DNA from: Ligustrum vulgare
Lineage: Eukaryota; Streptophyta; Magnoliopsida; Lamiales; Oleaceae
Direction of reading: 5' to 3'
Length of the DNA stretch: 64,000 nucleotides
Assembly (NCBI GenBank): GCA_963555705.1
Contig: OY743169.1
Span: 7,750,014-7,814,013, forward strand
In this document: in pieces, positions 33,157 to 43,025 of the stretch
Numbering within the stretch: position 1 is the stretch's first letter
Layout: each line of letters starts with the position of its first letter
Made by a program: the position numbers and the translations under genes
Notes under the pieces: generated by a model
Told to the model about the DNA's origin: nothing
Databases searched by the model: none
What the model saw: only the letters and a program-made list of their open reading frames with translations

Positions 33157-34446
33157 TCATGTATGTTCTACGTACATGTTTATGATTATTTCATTTCTTT
33201 TATTTATTCTTATTGGTAATTCTACATAAGTATCCATGGGATGAATATTTCCAAAATGATCTTGTATTTGGATTGGATTATTTGTTACTTGAAGTTCTAA
33301 ATCTTCTATTATATTTTCTTTTATATGAGATACAGTTGCTCCAACATCTATTAATACTGTCTGCTCTTTCCATTCTCCATTTATTCTAATTTCTATCATA
33401 ACTTCAAATTGTTTTGTATCATTTCTTTTAGATAGATTCATTCTTGGTATTTTTCTATGTATTTTTGTCATTATTTGTTTTTTTGAATCATTTCTATTTT
33501 CTATTTTAGGTAATGATCTTGTACTAGTATTTCTTCTTAGGCTAATTGATCTTCTTCCAAATTCTATTTGTGGTTTATCCATATTTACTAAGCTTCTAGC
33601 TTGATTAAAATCTTTTTCTATATCTTCTGGTATTGTCATTCTTGGATTTTCTTTAGCTGGTTTGTATTCCAATAAATTTTTAAATATGGGTTCTATTATA
33701 TGTGTTTTCGTAGCATTCTTAATTTTTACTTCATGTTTACTAGTAAAAGCATATATTGTTCTAATAGTTAAACTTATAGTTTTACTTCCTGGTTCCATAT
33801 TTATTCCTCTTAATCTGTAATATAATGTTAAGATCTTATTTTTATTTTGTTCTCCTATACTTATGCTGAAATTTAGTCTTATTGTAAATTTTACTTTTTG
33901 GTACATTAAGTTTCCTGTTACAATTCCTATTAGAGCATCTTGTACTGAACTTACAATTCTATCATCCATAATATAGAATTCTATAAGTGTATCTATTCCT
34001 TCTCTAAAATAAGCTTTTGCTATAATTTGTACGGCTCCTAAATATATGTTCTTTATTTTTCCTTTTAGTTCAGGATTCAATAAGTTTATTTCTTGTCTTA
34101 TAATTTCTTCATTTATTATAGGTATTAATGTATTCCCTATAGTATCTCTTATGTCTATAGGGTGACTATGGTTTCTTGCTATATATGCTATTTCTTTGTT
34201 TTTCTGCCAAAATTGTAAATTAAATATTTCTTTTGGTTCTACATCTAATTTTGATTTTAAGATCTTTTCATACATTTTAGGATTAAATATTAATCTTTCA
34301 TTTAGTTGTTCTTCATTTTCTTCTAATTGGTATTCATATTCTTTAGATATACTTTCTTCACTAATTTGTCTAATCATATTTATATATAAATATTTTTCTT
34401 CACTAGATTCATTAGATTCACTTTCTTCTGAAGATTCTAGTTCCAT
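33157..34446 (-). CDS. Viral movement protein with C-terminal retropepsin-like domain
   Basis: This 429-codon open stretch is part of a longer polyprotein frame; 34446 is an internal Met. The Glu/Ser-rich start is followed by a 30K-superfamily-like movement protein region (about residues 75-250; IKNIYLGAVQIIAKAYFREG, with the D motif later). After a basic linker, about residues 345-429 form a retropepsin-like domain with VLIDVGATVSHI. After a stop at 33157 the same frame continues with LLLGTDFLEQ, the usual C-terminal protease motif. The active-site triplet reads DVG, not DTG or DSG. Movement proteins carry virus through plasmodesmata; the role of a second protease-like domain is unknown. Confidence 0.78.
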   Translation of the reverse strand: MELESSEESESNESSEEKYLYINMIRQISEESISKEYEYQLEENEEQLNERLIFNPKMYEKILKSKLDVEPKEIFNLQFWQKNKEIAYIARNHSHPIDIRDTIGNTLIPIINEEIIRQEINLLNPELKGKIKNIYLGAVQIIAKAYFREGIDTLIEFYIMDDRIVSSVQDALIGIVTGNLMYQKVKFTIRLNFSISIGEQNKNKILTLYYRLRGINMEPGSKTISLTIRTIYAFTSKHEVKIKNATKTHIIEPIFKNLLEYKPAKENPRMTIPEDIEKDFNQARSLVNMDKPQIEFGRRSISLRRNTSTRSLPKIENRNDSKKQIMTKIHRKIPRMNLSKRNDTKQFEVMIEIRINGEWKEQTVLIDVGATVSHIKENIIEDLELQVTNNPIQIQDHFGNIHPMDTYVELPIRINKRNEIIINMYVEHT

Positions 34447-34499
34447 TATTGTATTTATTATTTCACGTTCTTCTAATTCATAAATTTCTTCATCTTCAG

Positions 34500-35886
34500 G
34501 AATTTCTTCCCATTATTCTTCCTGTTCAATAGGTAATAAGTTATAATTTTATTTTTCTATTAATGAGATATACATCATATTTTTCTTTTTATCTTTTTTA
34601 GGACATTCTGGAGATATATGTCCTACTTCTCCACATTAATAACATTTACATTTTCTAGGATTTTTAGGGTATGTTTTAGTTTTGTTTTGTTTTTGCCTTA
34701 AATATCTCTTATACGGTACTCTATACCTTTTAAATGTTTTATTATATGGCTTTTTGTATTTATTGAATTTTTTAAATTTGTTTCTAAATGTATCTTTTCT
34801 ATAATATTTCTTTTTCTTATATTTTCTTTCTAGATGACATCCTCATTGGGTTGGTTTATATTGTAATTTATCACAGCATAATGATTTTTTACTTGTTTTA
34901 TGGAATTTTATCATATTATTTGCTTCCATACATTTTTCTTGTTGCCTCATTTCTATAAATTGTATTCTTGCTCCTAAACTATTATTACTTAATGGTATTT
35001 CTAATTTTTCCCAGTCCTTAAATAATTCTAAACTCCATGGGTTTGGTAATTTAAAGAATATTTGGTTCATAATTTCCATACCATATGTTTCCTGATTATA
35101 TTCTGCTTTTTCAAAATATTCTCTAAATTCACATGCAAATTGTTTAAAATAACACATATCACATATTGATAGATTTTCTAATAAATATCTATTTCTTAGT
35201 TTCGAGCTAATTTTGGTATCTCTGTCTATTACTAATGTATACTCTTTTTTTAATGCATCCTCATATCTGCTTAAAATAGTTCATATTTCATCTTGGTCAT
35301 TTCCTCTAACTTGTCCTATATAAGTTTCTGTTAAATTTTCCCACCATCTTGCAGTAATTCCTATAAATGTATTTTCTAACATTAATTGCAATTGCTTTCC
35401 TGTTAATTCCCTAGTATAGGCCATCATAGCCATAGATTTCATCCATAATTCTAATTCATGATCTACATATTGCACATATCCTAAATCTATCCATCTTCCT
35501 TCTGAACTAATTTGTGTTTCCATACTTCTCCATGGTGTATATTATATAGGATAATTTTTAGTTGGTTTGGTGTAATATTTTTGTTGTGGTATAAAATTAT
35601 TTGTTTTAAAATTTGTGTTTTGTCTTTGATTCATATAGATTTCTGGTGTATTTTGTGGATTAGTATTACATGTATTTTCTTTTTTAACTTGGTTAGTTCC
35701 TGGTTGCTGTATATACTCTGGTGGATTTTGTCCTGCTGGTATTAAAGCTCTTTGTTGTTCATTCATATTAATTTCTTCTATTTTAAGATTTTTAAATTTT
35801 TCTATATAATCTTCTTCTATTATGTAATCTGCTTCACCTTCTTCTTTAGGATTTTCCATAATTTTTTCTATTTGTTCAGTAATCAT
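34500..35886 (-). pseudogene. Viral coat protein region with zinc knuckle, several stops
   Basis: The minus-strand frame from 35886 (MITEQIEKIMENPKEEGEAD) stays in register through 35281 and 34843 and into the movement-protein stretch. It is broken only by stops. It has an acidic, Asn/Gln-rich N-terminal part. A coat-protein-like core follows (RWIDLGYVQYVDHELELWM, FIGITARWWENL), then a Lys/Arg-rich arm and a CCHC knuckle (CGEVGHISPEC, whose second position upstream is a TAA). The first stop after the core replaces a codon in DEI*TI. Coat protein followed directly by movement protein in one frame is the arrangement of Cavemovirus-type ORF1. Confidence 0.8.
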
Positions 35887-35934
35887 ATTTATTCCTAATC
35901 TATTGATAACTTTAAATTTTTTGTTAGTTATTAT

Positions 35935-36250
35935 CAGTGTTCTAAAATGCGCCGCCTAGGCGCGATGCGTGACCAAAACGCGTCGAATAAGTGGTATGGG
36001 CGTAAAAATGCGGTCAACGATTTTTTTGACGCCTAGGCGCCGCCTAATCAGTTTTATTTTTATTTTTATTAAAGGGTAAAAAATCTATTTTTTTATATAA
36101 AAATATATTTAATGTCTTAAAATAATTAAAATAATATTAAAAATACGAAACGCATTATTACGCTTATTCTTCGCATTGACACGCCTAAACTTGTGATTCT
36201 TGATTCTCGACCTCGACGCATCGCAACGCATTACGCATTTTAGAACACTG
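35935..36250. mobile_element. hAT-type MITE, 316 bp, duplication GTTATTAT
   Basis: The ends CAGTGTTCTAAAATGCG and its inverse are the same as those of the element at 31036-31382. The duplication GTTATTAT lies at 35927-35934 and 36251-36258. It lacks part of the 'gcgaaaatgcgcc' left region and the long T-run of its sister. It interrupts the viral coiled-coil/coat region. Confidence 0.93.
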
Positions 36251-36914
36251 GTTATTATTCTTTTAGGTTTTCTTTTTTCCATTTCATCATATATTTTTGT
36301 TATATTTTGGTTTATAATTTCAATATTTTGTTGTATATTATCTAATATTTTATATAAATCATTTTTTCCTATTTCTTCTTCTTTAATTGTTCTTACCATA
36401 TTTATTTGTTCTATAATAGTTTTTTGCTCTGTAATTTCTATTGGGTTTTCATATACTCCTACCATATTTCCTATTTTATTTATTTTATCAGTTATTTGCT
36501 TTATTTGATTTTTTAAGGTTATTAATTGTTTTGATAGGTTATTTACATATTGCTTTACTTCTAATATTTGTGTAGATATATTTTTGTTTATATCTTTATA
36601 ATCATTAGTTATTTCTATCATTTGTCTTATTTCTAATGGTAAATTATTGATAATTTCTTGAAATTGTTCTGAATTTTTTGTTTGTTCTAAGTTTTGTTCT
36701 GTAGTTTTATCTAAACTTATTCCTAATTTATTTAGTAAAAATAATTTTGTCCAATTTAATTGTTTATATTCTCCAAATCCTCCTTCTCCTAATAGTATAA
36801 ATGATATAAATTTTTCATATATTTCATTTATTAATGGCCAATGACATTATTTGGTAAATCTTTAGATTTATAATTATATACTCTAGGTTCTATTATTGGT
36901 AATTTTTTAGACAT
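36251..36914 (-). pseudogene. Start of viral ORF1: coiled-coil region
   Basis: The ATG at 36914 (MSKKLPIIEPRVYNYKSKDL) lies 33 bp after the primer binding site. A frameshift near 36840 moves the frame. Then a long helical, Asn/Ile/Gln-rich stretch follows (about 36800-36260) with heptad-like spacing (QYVNNLSKQLITLKNQIKQI), a likely coiled coil. The frame then runs into the MITE at 35935-36250. N-terminal coiled coils in caulimovirids often serve virion or vector association; here the role is unknown. Confidence 0.7.
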
Positions 36915-36946
36915 TTTTCTAAATATATTTCTAAGTATAACTACTA

Positions 36947-36958
36947 GCTCTGATACCA
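36947..36958 (-). other. Viral primer binding site (tRNA-Met)
   Basis: The minus strand reads TGGTATCAGAGC, the site where initiator tRNA-Met primes minus-strand DNA synthesis in caulimovirids. By convention it marks nucleotide 1 of such a genome. Confidence 0.93.
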
Positions 36959-37000
36959 CTGTGGACAAGATTCGTGATTTTGAAATTTAATTTTGCGGAA

Positions 37001-37261
37001 TTATAATCTTTGTCTAATTCTCCTTAAAAATCTTTCTTCAAATTCATCCATATATCTTATATCTTCTTGTCTAATTAAGTTTTCTTCTTTTAATTTTAAA
37101 TATTCATTATGTTGTAAAACTGACCTTTTAATTTCTCTATATTTTTCTATAGCAATATGATCAATATTTAAGTCTCTTCCTGATCTTTCTAATTCTAAAT
37201 ATTCTCTATGTAAACTTCTAATTAAGTTTTTTTCTTTTTTCGTGAAGTATATGGGGATCAT
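37001..37261 (-). CDS. Small charged ORF upstream of the primer site (86 aa), unknown
   Basis: It starts MIPIYFTKKEKNLIRSLHRE. The protein is about half Glu, Lys, Arg and Leu and almost entirely helix-prone, ending in FEERFLRRIRQRL. It resembles the 82-aa ORF at 28513-28761 in character but not clearly in sequence. In a circular genome both would fall in the leader between the promoter and the primer site. No domain recognised. Confidence 0.45.
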   Translation of the reverse strand: MIPIYFTKKEKNLIRSLHREYLELERSGRDLNIDHIAIEKYREIKRSVLQHNEYLKLKEENLIRQEDIRYMDEFEERFLRRIRQRL

Positions 37262-37814
37262 AAATAGGCATAATAATTTTTTAATTATAAAAATTTTAAA
37301 GTTATTAATTTTTAGAACTTATTATGTGTTAAACTTAATAAGATAATATGTAAAATAAGGTATTGTTTATATTTTTAGCTAAAGGGTAAAATAGGTATTA
37401 AATTATTTTTGTACACTAGTTTGTAAGAGTTGTTTGTACAAGTAGAATTTTTGTTTTAAAATTACTTTTTAACTATACACATTTTTTCATATCACTTTTC
37501 AATCACATATTTTACCTCGAAAGTAGCACATTTTCTGTTTATTATAAAAAAATTAGGACCCTAAAATTGTCCTGTAAATGTACTTCTCTAGATTTCCTTC
37601 TTTAAGGACCTAAACTCTCGTGATATGTCCAGAAAAATAAATAATTTTTTTGAATATGACCCTTTAAATTGCCAGAAATAATTTTATCATGTGGGTAGTT
37701 TTTACTTTGAAACTAGTTTGAGCACAATTTTTTATAGTGAATTTTGTGGGTTTTTTTTTTTTAGGGGAATGAACTCTGCTTGGATCGGGTTCGGGTGTAG
37801 TGATTTTAAATTGG

Positions 37815-37950
37815 TTTTTTTTTAGGTAAGTGTGTGGTAAAAAAATGAAGAGAGAAAATATGTATGGTTAAAAAGTGATTTGGCAAATTGTGTAGATCAT
37901 AAATTGGTTTATAAATCAAAAAACCAAATTTATCGAACATAGACTTATTT
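37815..37950 (+). mobile_element. Dispersed MITE-like family member
   Basis: It contains 'gtatggttaaaaagtgattt' and ends 'ataaatcaaaaaacc', matching the family described at 7405-7650. A partial inverse copy lies just upstream (37445-37530). Confidence 0.6.
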
Positions 37951-37988
37951 GTTAGAAGAATGTGCGATTCAAAATGAGTTTAAAAGAA

Positions 37989-39985
37989 GTAGTAATTACA
38001 CCATAACATGTATATGTTTGTCCTATTTCACTTTAACAGAATTATACTAATAATTTCATGTATCAGGTCTTAATTAATATATTTAAAATATTAATTAATA
38101 TTATTAATACATACACACTGACACCTACCCTTCACTCTCACCACCATTACCTTCATTTCCTCTCAAGTAGCTGCACACTCAATCGGTAACTGCAACGACT
38201 TCAATGATTACCTAGAGCGTCGCCTTCACAACCACGTCGCTGCATCTAGCCTGACGTTCGCCTCACAGCCATCCGGTCGACAAGACTAGTAAGCCACCAT
38301 GTCGTCGCTACTAGATGGAAGCAGTGACGACGTTGCTTACCTCAAAGCAGCGCCTCCGCTGCTTCGATTCAGTTGCGATGGAGCTGCTTCCTCGATGATG
38401 CACCGGAGCTGCTTTGATCCATTCTTGTTTGGTACTTGGGTTTGTTTTGGGAAGATGATGGTGCCGGTTCAGTGAGTTGTGACGATTGTGCAGTGTGAGG
38501 AGGTAACTTGTGGTAACTGGTGGTTGTGACTTGTGTGACGGTGTGAGGAGGCGGGGGCGGGGGCATTGATGGTGGCGTTGGCAATGGTTAAGGTCACGTC
38601 TACTGTCATGGGATGACATTGAGACTAAGCTATGACGGTTGTGCAGTGTGGTCACTGGTGGTTATGTCACAGTGGTCACACTAATGGTAGTGTGACGGTG
38701 TGAGGAGCTGGTGGGGGTGTTAGGGGCAGTGATGGTGACGTTGGTATTGATTATTGTCATGGGATGACATTGAGGCTGAGCTGTGATGGTTGTGTGGTTT
38801 GGTCACTGTTGGTTGTGTGATTGTGGTCGTTGGTGGTTGTGTGGTCACTGGTTGTGCAGTGACCATACTGGTGGTTGTGTGACGGTGTGAGGAGTCGGCG
38901 GGGGTGGTAGGGTAGTGATGGTGGCGTTGGCATCGATTAAGGTCACATGTTGCACTTTGAATTCACTGATGTTTCAGGTCACAACAACACAAGTCACAAC
39001 CCTTATTATACATGTCACATATCAATTTCAATAAATTACAGGTCAATGGTAACATGTTCAAGCCACAGGTCATAGTTTATACCACATGTCACATGTCATA
39101 ATTTGAGGTCACATGTGTAGGTCACAATATATATCACATGTCACATGTTGCACTTTGAGGTCACATGTCACAGTTTATACATTTCAAGTCACTTGTAACA
39201 CATGTCGTTAATCATATTACATTGGTTACATATCAATTTCAGAAGTCACAAATTCAAGGAGTGTTGATAAATGGGGCACATATTCTGGGCAATCCTGAAC
39301 TAAGAATTTCAATAAGTTAAATGTTCAAGCCATAGTTCACAATATATACCACATGTCACATGTTGCACTTTGAGGTCACATGTCACAGTTTATACATTTC
39401 AAGACACTTGTAACACATGTCACTAATCATATTACATTGGTCACATATCAATTTCAAAAGTCACAGATTCAAGGAGTGTTGATAAATGGGGCACATATTC
39501 TGGGCAATCCTGAACTAAGAATTTCAGTAAGTTAAACTCCTACTTCTATTTTCCCATCCTGCATCCATAATCTTAAGTTGCATAAATTTCCATCCTCTAT
39601 AATTTTGTGAAGTGACATTTTTTTTTATTTGATGATGATGGTGTGGTGTTGCGTTAGAAATGGTGGTGGTTTTGGTGGCAGTGATTGTGCATCAAACTTA
39701 GAATGTTATGGCACTGGTGAAGGTGATGGTGACGGTGACGGTGGTGGTCATGGTGATCTGAGATACGGGTGACAGTGACAGTGACGACGACAGTGGTGGT
39801 GGTGGAAGATGGTGGTGGTGGTTGGAGGTGGTGGTGGTGGTGAAGTATTGATACGATCTTGCGTGGGAGTCTAATTTGTATATTATTATAAATATTTTTA
39901 TTTTCACCTGATTAATAAAGTTTTAAACATTTTTCTTTAAGTTTGAAATGTGGTATAATAATCACCTTGTTTATGTATTATTTCC
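37989..39985. mobile_element. Non-autonomous MULE-like element E2, 1997 bp, duplication TTAAAAGAA
   Basis: A perfect 9-bp duplication TTAAAAGAA lies at 37980-37988 and 39986-39994. The ends (GTAGTAATTACA and the inverse of GGAAATAATACAT) and the inner word 'tcaggt' match E1. Relative to E1 it is inverted: the leader-like block comes first (about 38110-38460). Next come GTGG-rich units (38460-38950), a GTCACATG array with a recent internal duplication, and a GGTGGT block (39650-39850). No transposase is present. Confidence 0.8.
39110..39538 (+). repeat. GTCACATG array with tandem duplication of about 225 bp
   Basis: Both units contain 'cacatgtcacatgttgcact', and both contain 'gttgataaatggggcacata' near their 3' ends. 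Differences are few, so the duplication looks recent. It lies in the GTCACA-type array of E2. Confidence 0.9.
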
Positions 39986-39994
39986 TTAAAAGAA

Positions 39995-40138
39995 TGAGGC
40001 TTAAATAATGGCTATATATTCTCTCTCTTTTTGTTTTTTAATAGACGTACCAAACATCTTATCTAGCACATAATCTAGTGGAGAGGGGGGTAATTTTGTC
40101 TATAAAAAATTGCTAAATAAAGAATAAATCTTGTAAAG

Positions 40139-40172
<34 letters not shown>

Positions 40173-40730
40173 TCGCGCTCCATAATGACCCTTTATTAAA
40201 GTTCATTTGACAACATGGCAATGACTTCACTGTCACATAAATTGATGATTATAGGTTCTAGAATTATTACTACTCCTTGTTTTCCCTCTTAAAGTTGTGT
40301 TTTTGTTTGATTGGGAGTTTTAAGAACCAAATCAACTGACAAACAAATATAAAACATTTAAATTATTGTTACGCTTGATACGAGCTAATAAGAATCGAAC
40401 GGCTTAGGAATTGTATAATTAAAACGTTTCAAACAAAATCGATTAATTTTATCTATAAGCATAATGGAGGGAGTCAATGTGTCTCTTATTCATGGTGCAG
40501 GGGTTGATTGAATATATTGGCCTTTTGTAGGGACAAAATACCTAAAATATTATTAATTCTATTGTCTTGACTGTAAAATGCGGTGCATGTGTGCATCCAC
40601 ATTTTCTTCAAATTTTGACATTTTGGCATTAAAATTCAAGAATGAAGAGAAAATTATGGGATTTTTTTGACAAAATTATGGTTAATAATCATATGAGAAC
40701 ATGGCATTTGGAGTACATAATTCGACTCTC

Positions 40731-40766
<36 letters not shown>

Positions 40767-40832
40767 TATATAAATAGTTGTCACACGTTTAACACATTAA
40801 ACATAAAACATAACATGATTGTACAAGATACA
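39995..40832. other. Intergenic with microsatellites
   Basis: AT-rich DNA with an (AT)n run at about 40143-40170 and an (ATT)n run at about 40733-40768. No gene seen. Confidence 0.6.
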
Positions 40833-41584
40833 ATTAATTTCACAAAATGCTAGTCAAGTTTCAACAAAATTTCAAATAAATCATTAAAATTCAATTGTTA
40901 CACAAATTGTCACTTGACTTTCAATTGATTACTCAAAATGCCACTTTGTTGAATTTCTTATTCAAAATTGGCGCAAACAATCTCTAATGTTTAGAGAAAT
41001 CTCCCAAATGATCTTTAATTTTTTTATTTTGATGTAAAAACCTTAATTTTTTTTTGTCTAAATTAACAAAAGTAATTTTTTTTTTAAATGATCAATATAT
41101 TCTTAATTTTAAATAGAAAATTTTATAATTGAGTCATAACCTTTGCAAAAGTACAGTTATGTATGTTAGTAATTTTGTTTTTATATTTAATTAATTAAAA
41201 TTAGTGGATTATTTTTTTCCCATTAAGATTTTATTGATCCAATGGATAATGAACATATATTATCCATTTGATCAATAAAATTCTATTGAGAAAAAAAATA
41301 ATCTACTAATTTTAGTTAGTTAAATATAAAACTCGAGTTATAAACATGTCCAATTGTACTTTTACATAAGTTATGACTTAATTGTAAAAAAAAATTATTT
41401 TAAATTAAGAATATATTTGTCATTTAAATAAAAAAAAAATATCACTTTTGTTAATCTGGAATAAAAAACAAAGTGATATTTTGAGTAACCAATTGAAACT
41501 TAAGTGATAGTTTGTGTAAGGATGGAACTTTAGTGATATATTTGAAATTTTGCTGAATCTTGAATGATATTTTATGAAATTAAC
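40833..41584. mobile_element. Long-arm foldback element
   Basis: The left arm (from about 40833, 'ttaatttcacaaaatgc', with 'acttgactttcaattg') and right arm (to about 41584, 'caattgaaacttaagtg' and 'attttatgaaattaa') are diverged inverse copies for some 350 bp each. They meet near 41245 at 'ccaatggataatg'/'cattatccatttg'-type sequence. It would form an extended hairpin if transcribed. It is non-coding; the target duplication was not resolved. Confidence 0.75.
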
Positions 41585-41664
41585 CCAACAAGATAATTCC
41601 TTGGTGTAAGTTAGCCTTAATCTTTCTAGCATTACACGAGGATGTGTAGGTATAGAATACTTAG

Positions 41665-42518
41665 CCCCTGTTCTCTTTGCTGTTTTGAGGTCATTTTCTG
41701 TTTTTATTTTCGAAAACATTAAAAACGCGTTCTCTTTACCATTTTCGAAAACGCATTTTGGAAAAAAAAAAAAAAAAAATTGTACACAAAACGCAAAACG
41801 TCCAAAACCTCGTTTTGGGCGTTTTGTGTGTATTTCGATAAAAAATGTCCAAAACGCAAAAAATGCGTTTTGAGAATTTTTTTTATAAGAATTATCTTAA
41901 CTTGGAGCTAAGCTTAATATAAAATTTTTATTTATTTATTATTATTTTTTAGAATTATCCTAATATGGAACTAAGCCTAAATAAATAATTTTCTTTTGGG
42001 AGAATTATCCAAACTTGTAATTAAGCTTAAATAAATTTTTATTGAATTCAATATCAACATTACAAAAAAAATTAAGTGAGAATTCTTGTTATATTTCAAA
42101 AAATGTAATGATAAATGAACTCTAGTGGTTTTGAAAGAATTTGCATTTTCTGAATTTTAATAGAACTAGAGTTTTCTCAAATCTCGAACCTGACCAAGCT
42201 GTGTTAATATAGATTCTTAATGCTCATATTAGTGTGTTGCATGTAATCACGTTTTCAGTGTATTGTGAAAGGAAATTTGAGTTTGAGTCAGTAGTATTCT
42301 GCAAGCAAATTAATTAAAAATAGTTTAAATAGTGTTCTGCAAAATTTCAAACAGAACGTGTTTTCCAGCTTTTCATTTTCAAAAACAGTTTTCAAAAATG
42401 ACAAACCAAACGCGTTTTCAGCAAATTTGAAAACAAAAATGAAAACACAAAATACAAAACATTTTCGAAAATGAAAATGAAAATGAAAATACAAAATAAA
42501 ATACAAACAGAACGCCAC
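41665..42518. mobile_element. 854-bp TIR element with 5-bp duplication CTTAG (copy 2)
   Basis: It has the same ends and subterminal sequence as 11530-13030 (CCCCTGTTCTCTTTG at the left, the inverse of GTGGCGTTCTGTTTG at the right). Its own duplication CTTAG lies at 41660-41664 and 42519-42523. It lacks the degenerate 'accaaaatg' field and one tandem unit of copy 1. No coding region. Confidence 0.87.
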
Positions 42519-42554
42519 CTTAGCCTCTGTTCGGAGGCTATCATGGATTTAAAA

Positions 42555-42880
42555 TTGTCTCTGTTTGGTAACATTGTTTAGATTATAAACTGATTTATTT
42601 ATGATTTTGAGGTAAAAAGTAGTGGTTGAAAATTGGGGAACGAAAATGTATATGATTAAAAAGTGATTGAAAAATTGTGTAGATTATAATTTGGTTTATA
42701 ATCTAAAAAAAGCAAGTCATAGTATTCGGTACACTAGTTTGTTTGTTTTATAAACTACACAATTTATCAAACCACTTTTTAAACACACATATTTTCTCTC
42801 TCCAATTTTTAACCATTACGTTTTACCTTAAAATCATAAATAAACAAATTTATAATCTAAACAGTGTTACCAAACGGAGG
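42555..42880. mobile_element. Head-to-head pair of the dispersed MITE-like family
   Basis: 'tctgtttggtaacattgttt' at the left is matched by its inverse at the right ('aaacagtgttaccaaacgga'). The two halves each contain the family core in opposite orientation. A further single copy lies at about 42895-43025. This palindromic pair gives the clearest view of the family's outer ends. Confidence 0.75.
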
Positions 42881-43025
42881 AGTGACATGTGTTTTTTCAC
42901 GGTTTTTTACGTAGATGAATGATTAAAAAATTGAGAGAGAAAATGTGTATATTTAGAGATTGATTTGAGAAATTTTGTAGTTTAAAATTTTGATTTATAA
43001 ACCAAAAAAATAAACATATCCAATA

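Larger units (their letters stand above)
28320..37453 (-). mobile_element. Endogenous caulimovirid (pararetrovirus) insertion
   Basis: The minus strand carries, in order: a tRNA-Met primer site (36947-36958), a coiled-coil region, a coat-protein-like region with zinc knuckle, a 30K-type movement protein, retropepsin-like domains, RT, RNase H and a transactivator-like ORF. A promoter-like region with TATA and poly(A) signal follows. This order resembles the Cavemovirus/Solendovirus side of Caulimoviridae. Promoter and leader at one end and primer site at the other mean the copy is circularly permuted, as for an integrated circular genome. In-frame stops, at least two frameshifts and two hAT MITEs make it non-functional. 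The outer ends carry inverted TGTACAAA-type words and a candidate 9-bp duplication TTTTAAAAT (28311-28319, 37454-37462). Confidence 0.88.

Noticed and set aside
36947..36958. tRNA-Met-like sequence as a tRNA gene
   Set aside because: Only the 12-base primer complement is present, here and at 17843-17854; no cloverleaf around it.
28320..37453. Replication-competent virus
   Set aside because: Several in-frame stops in the coat/movement polyprotein, frame changes near 36840 and 32745, a stop after RT and two MITE insertions break it.
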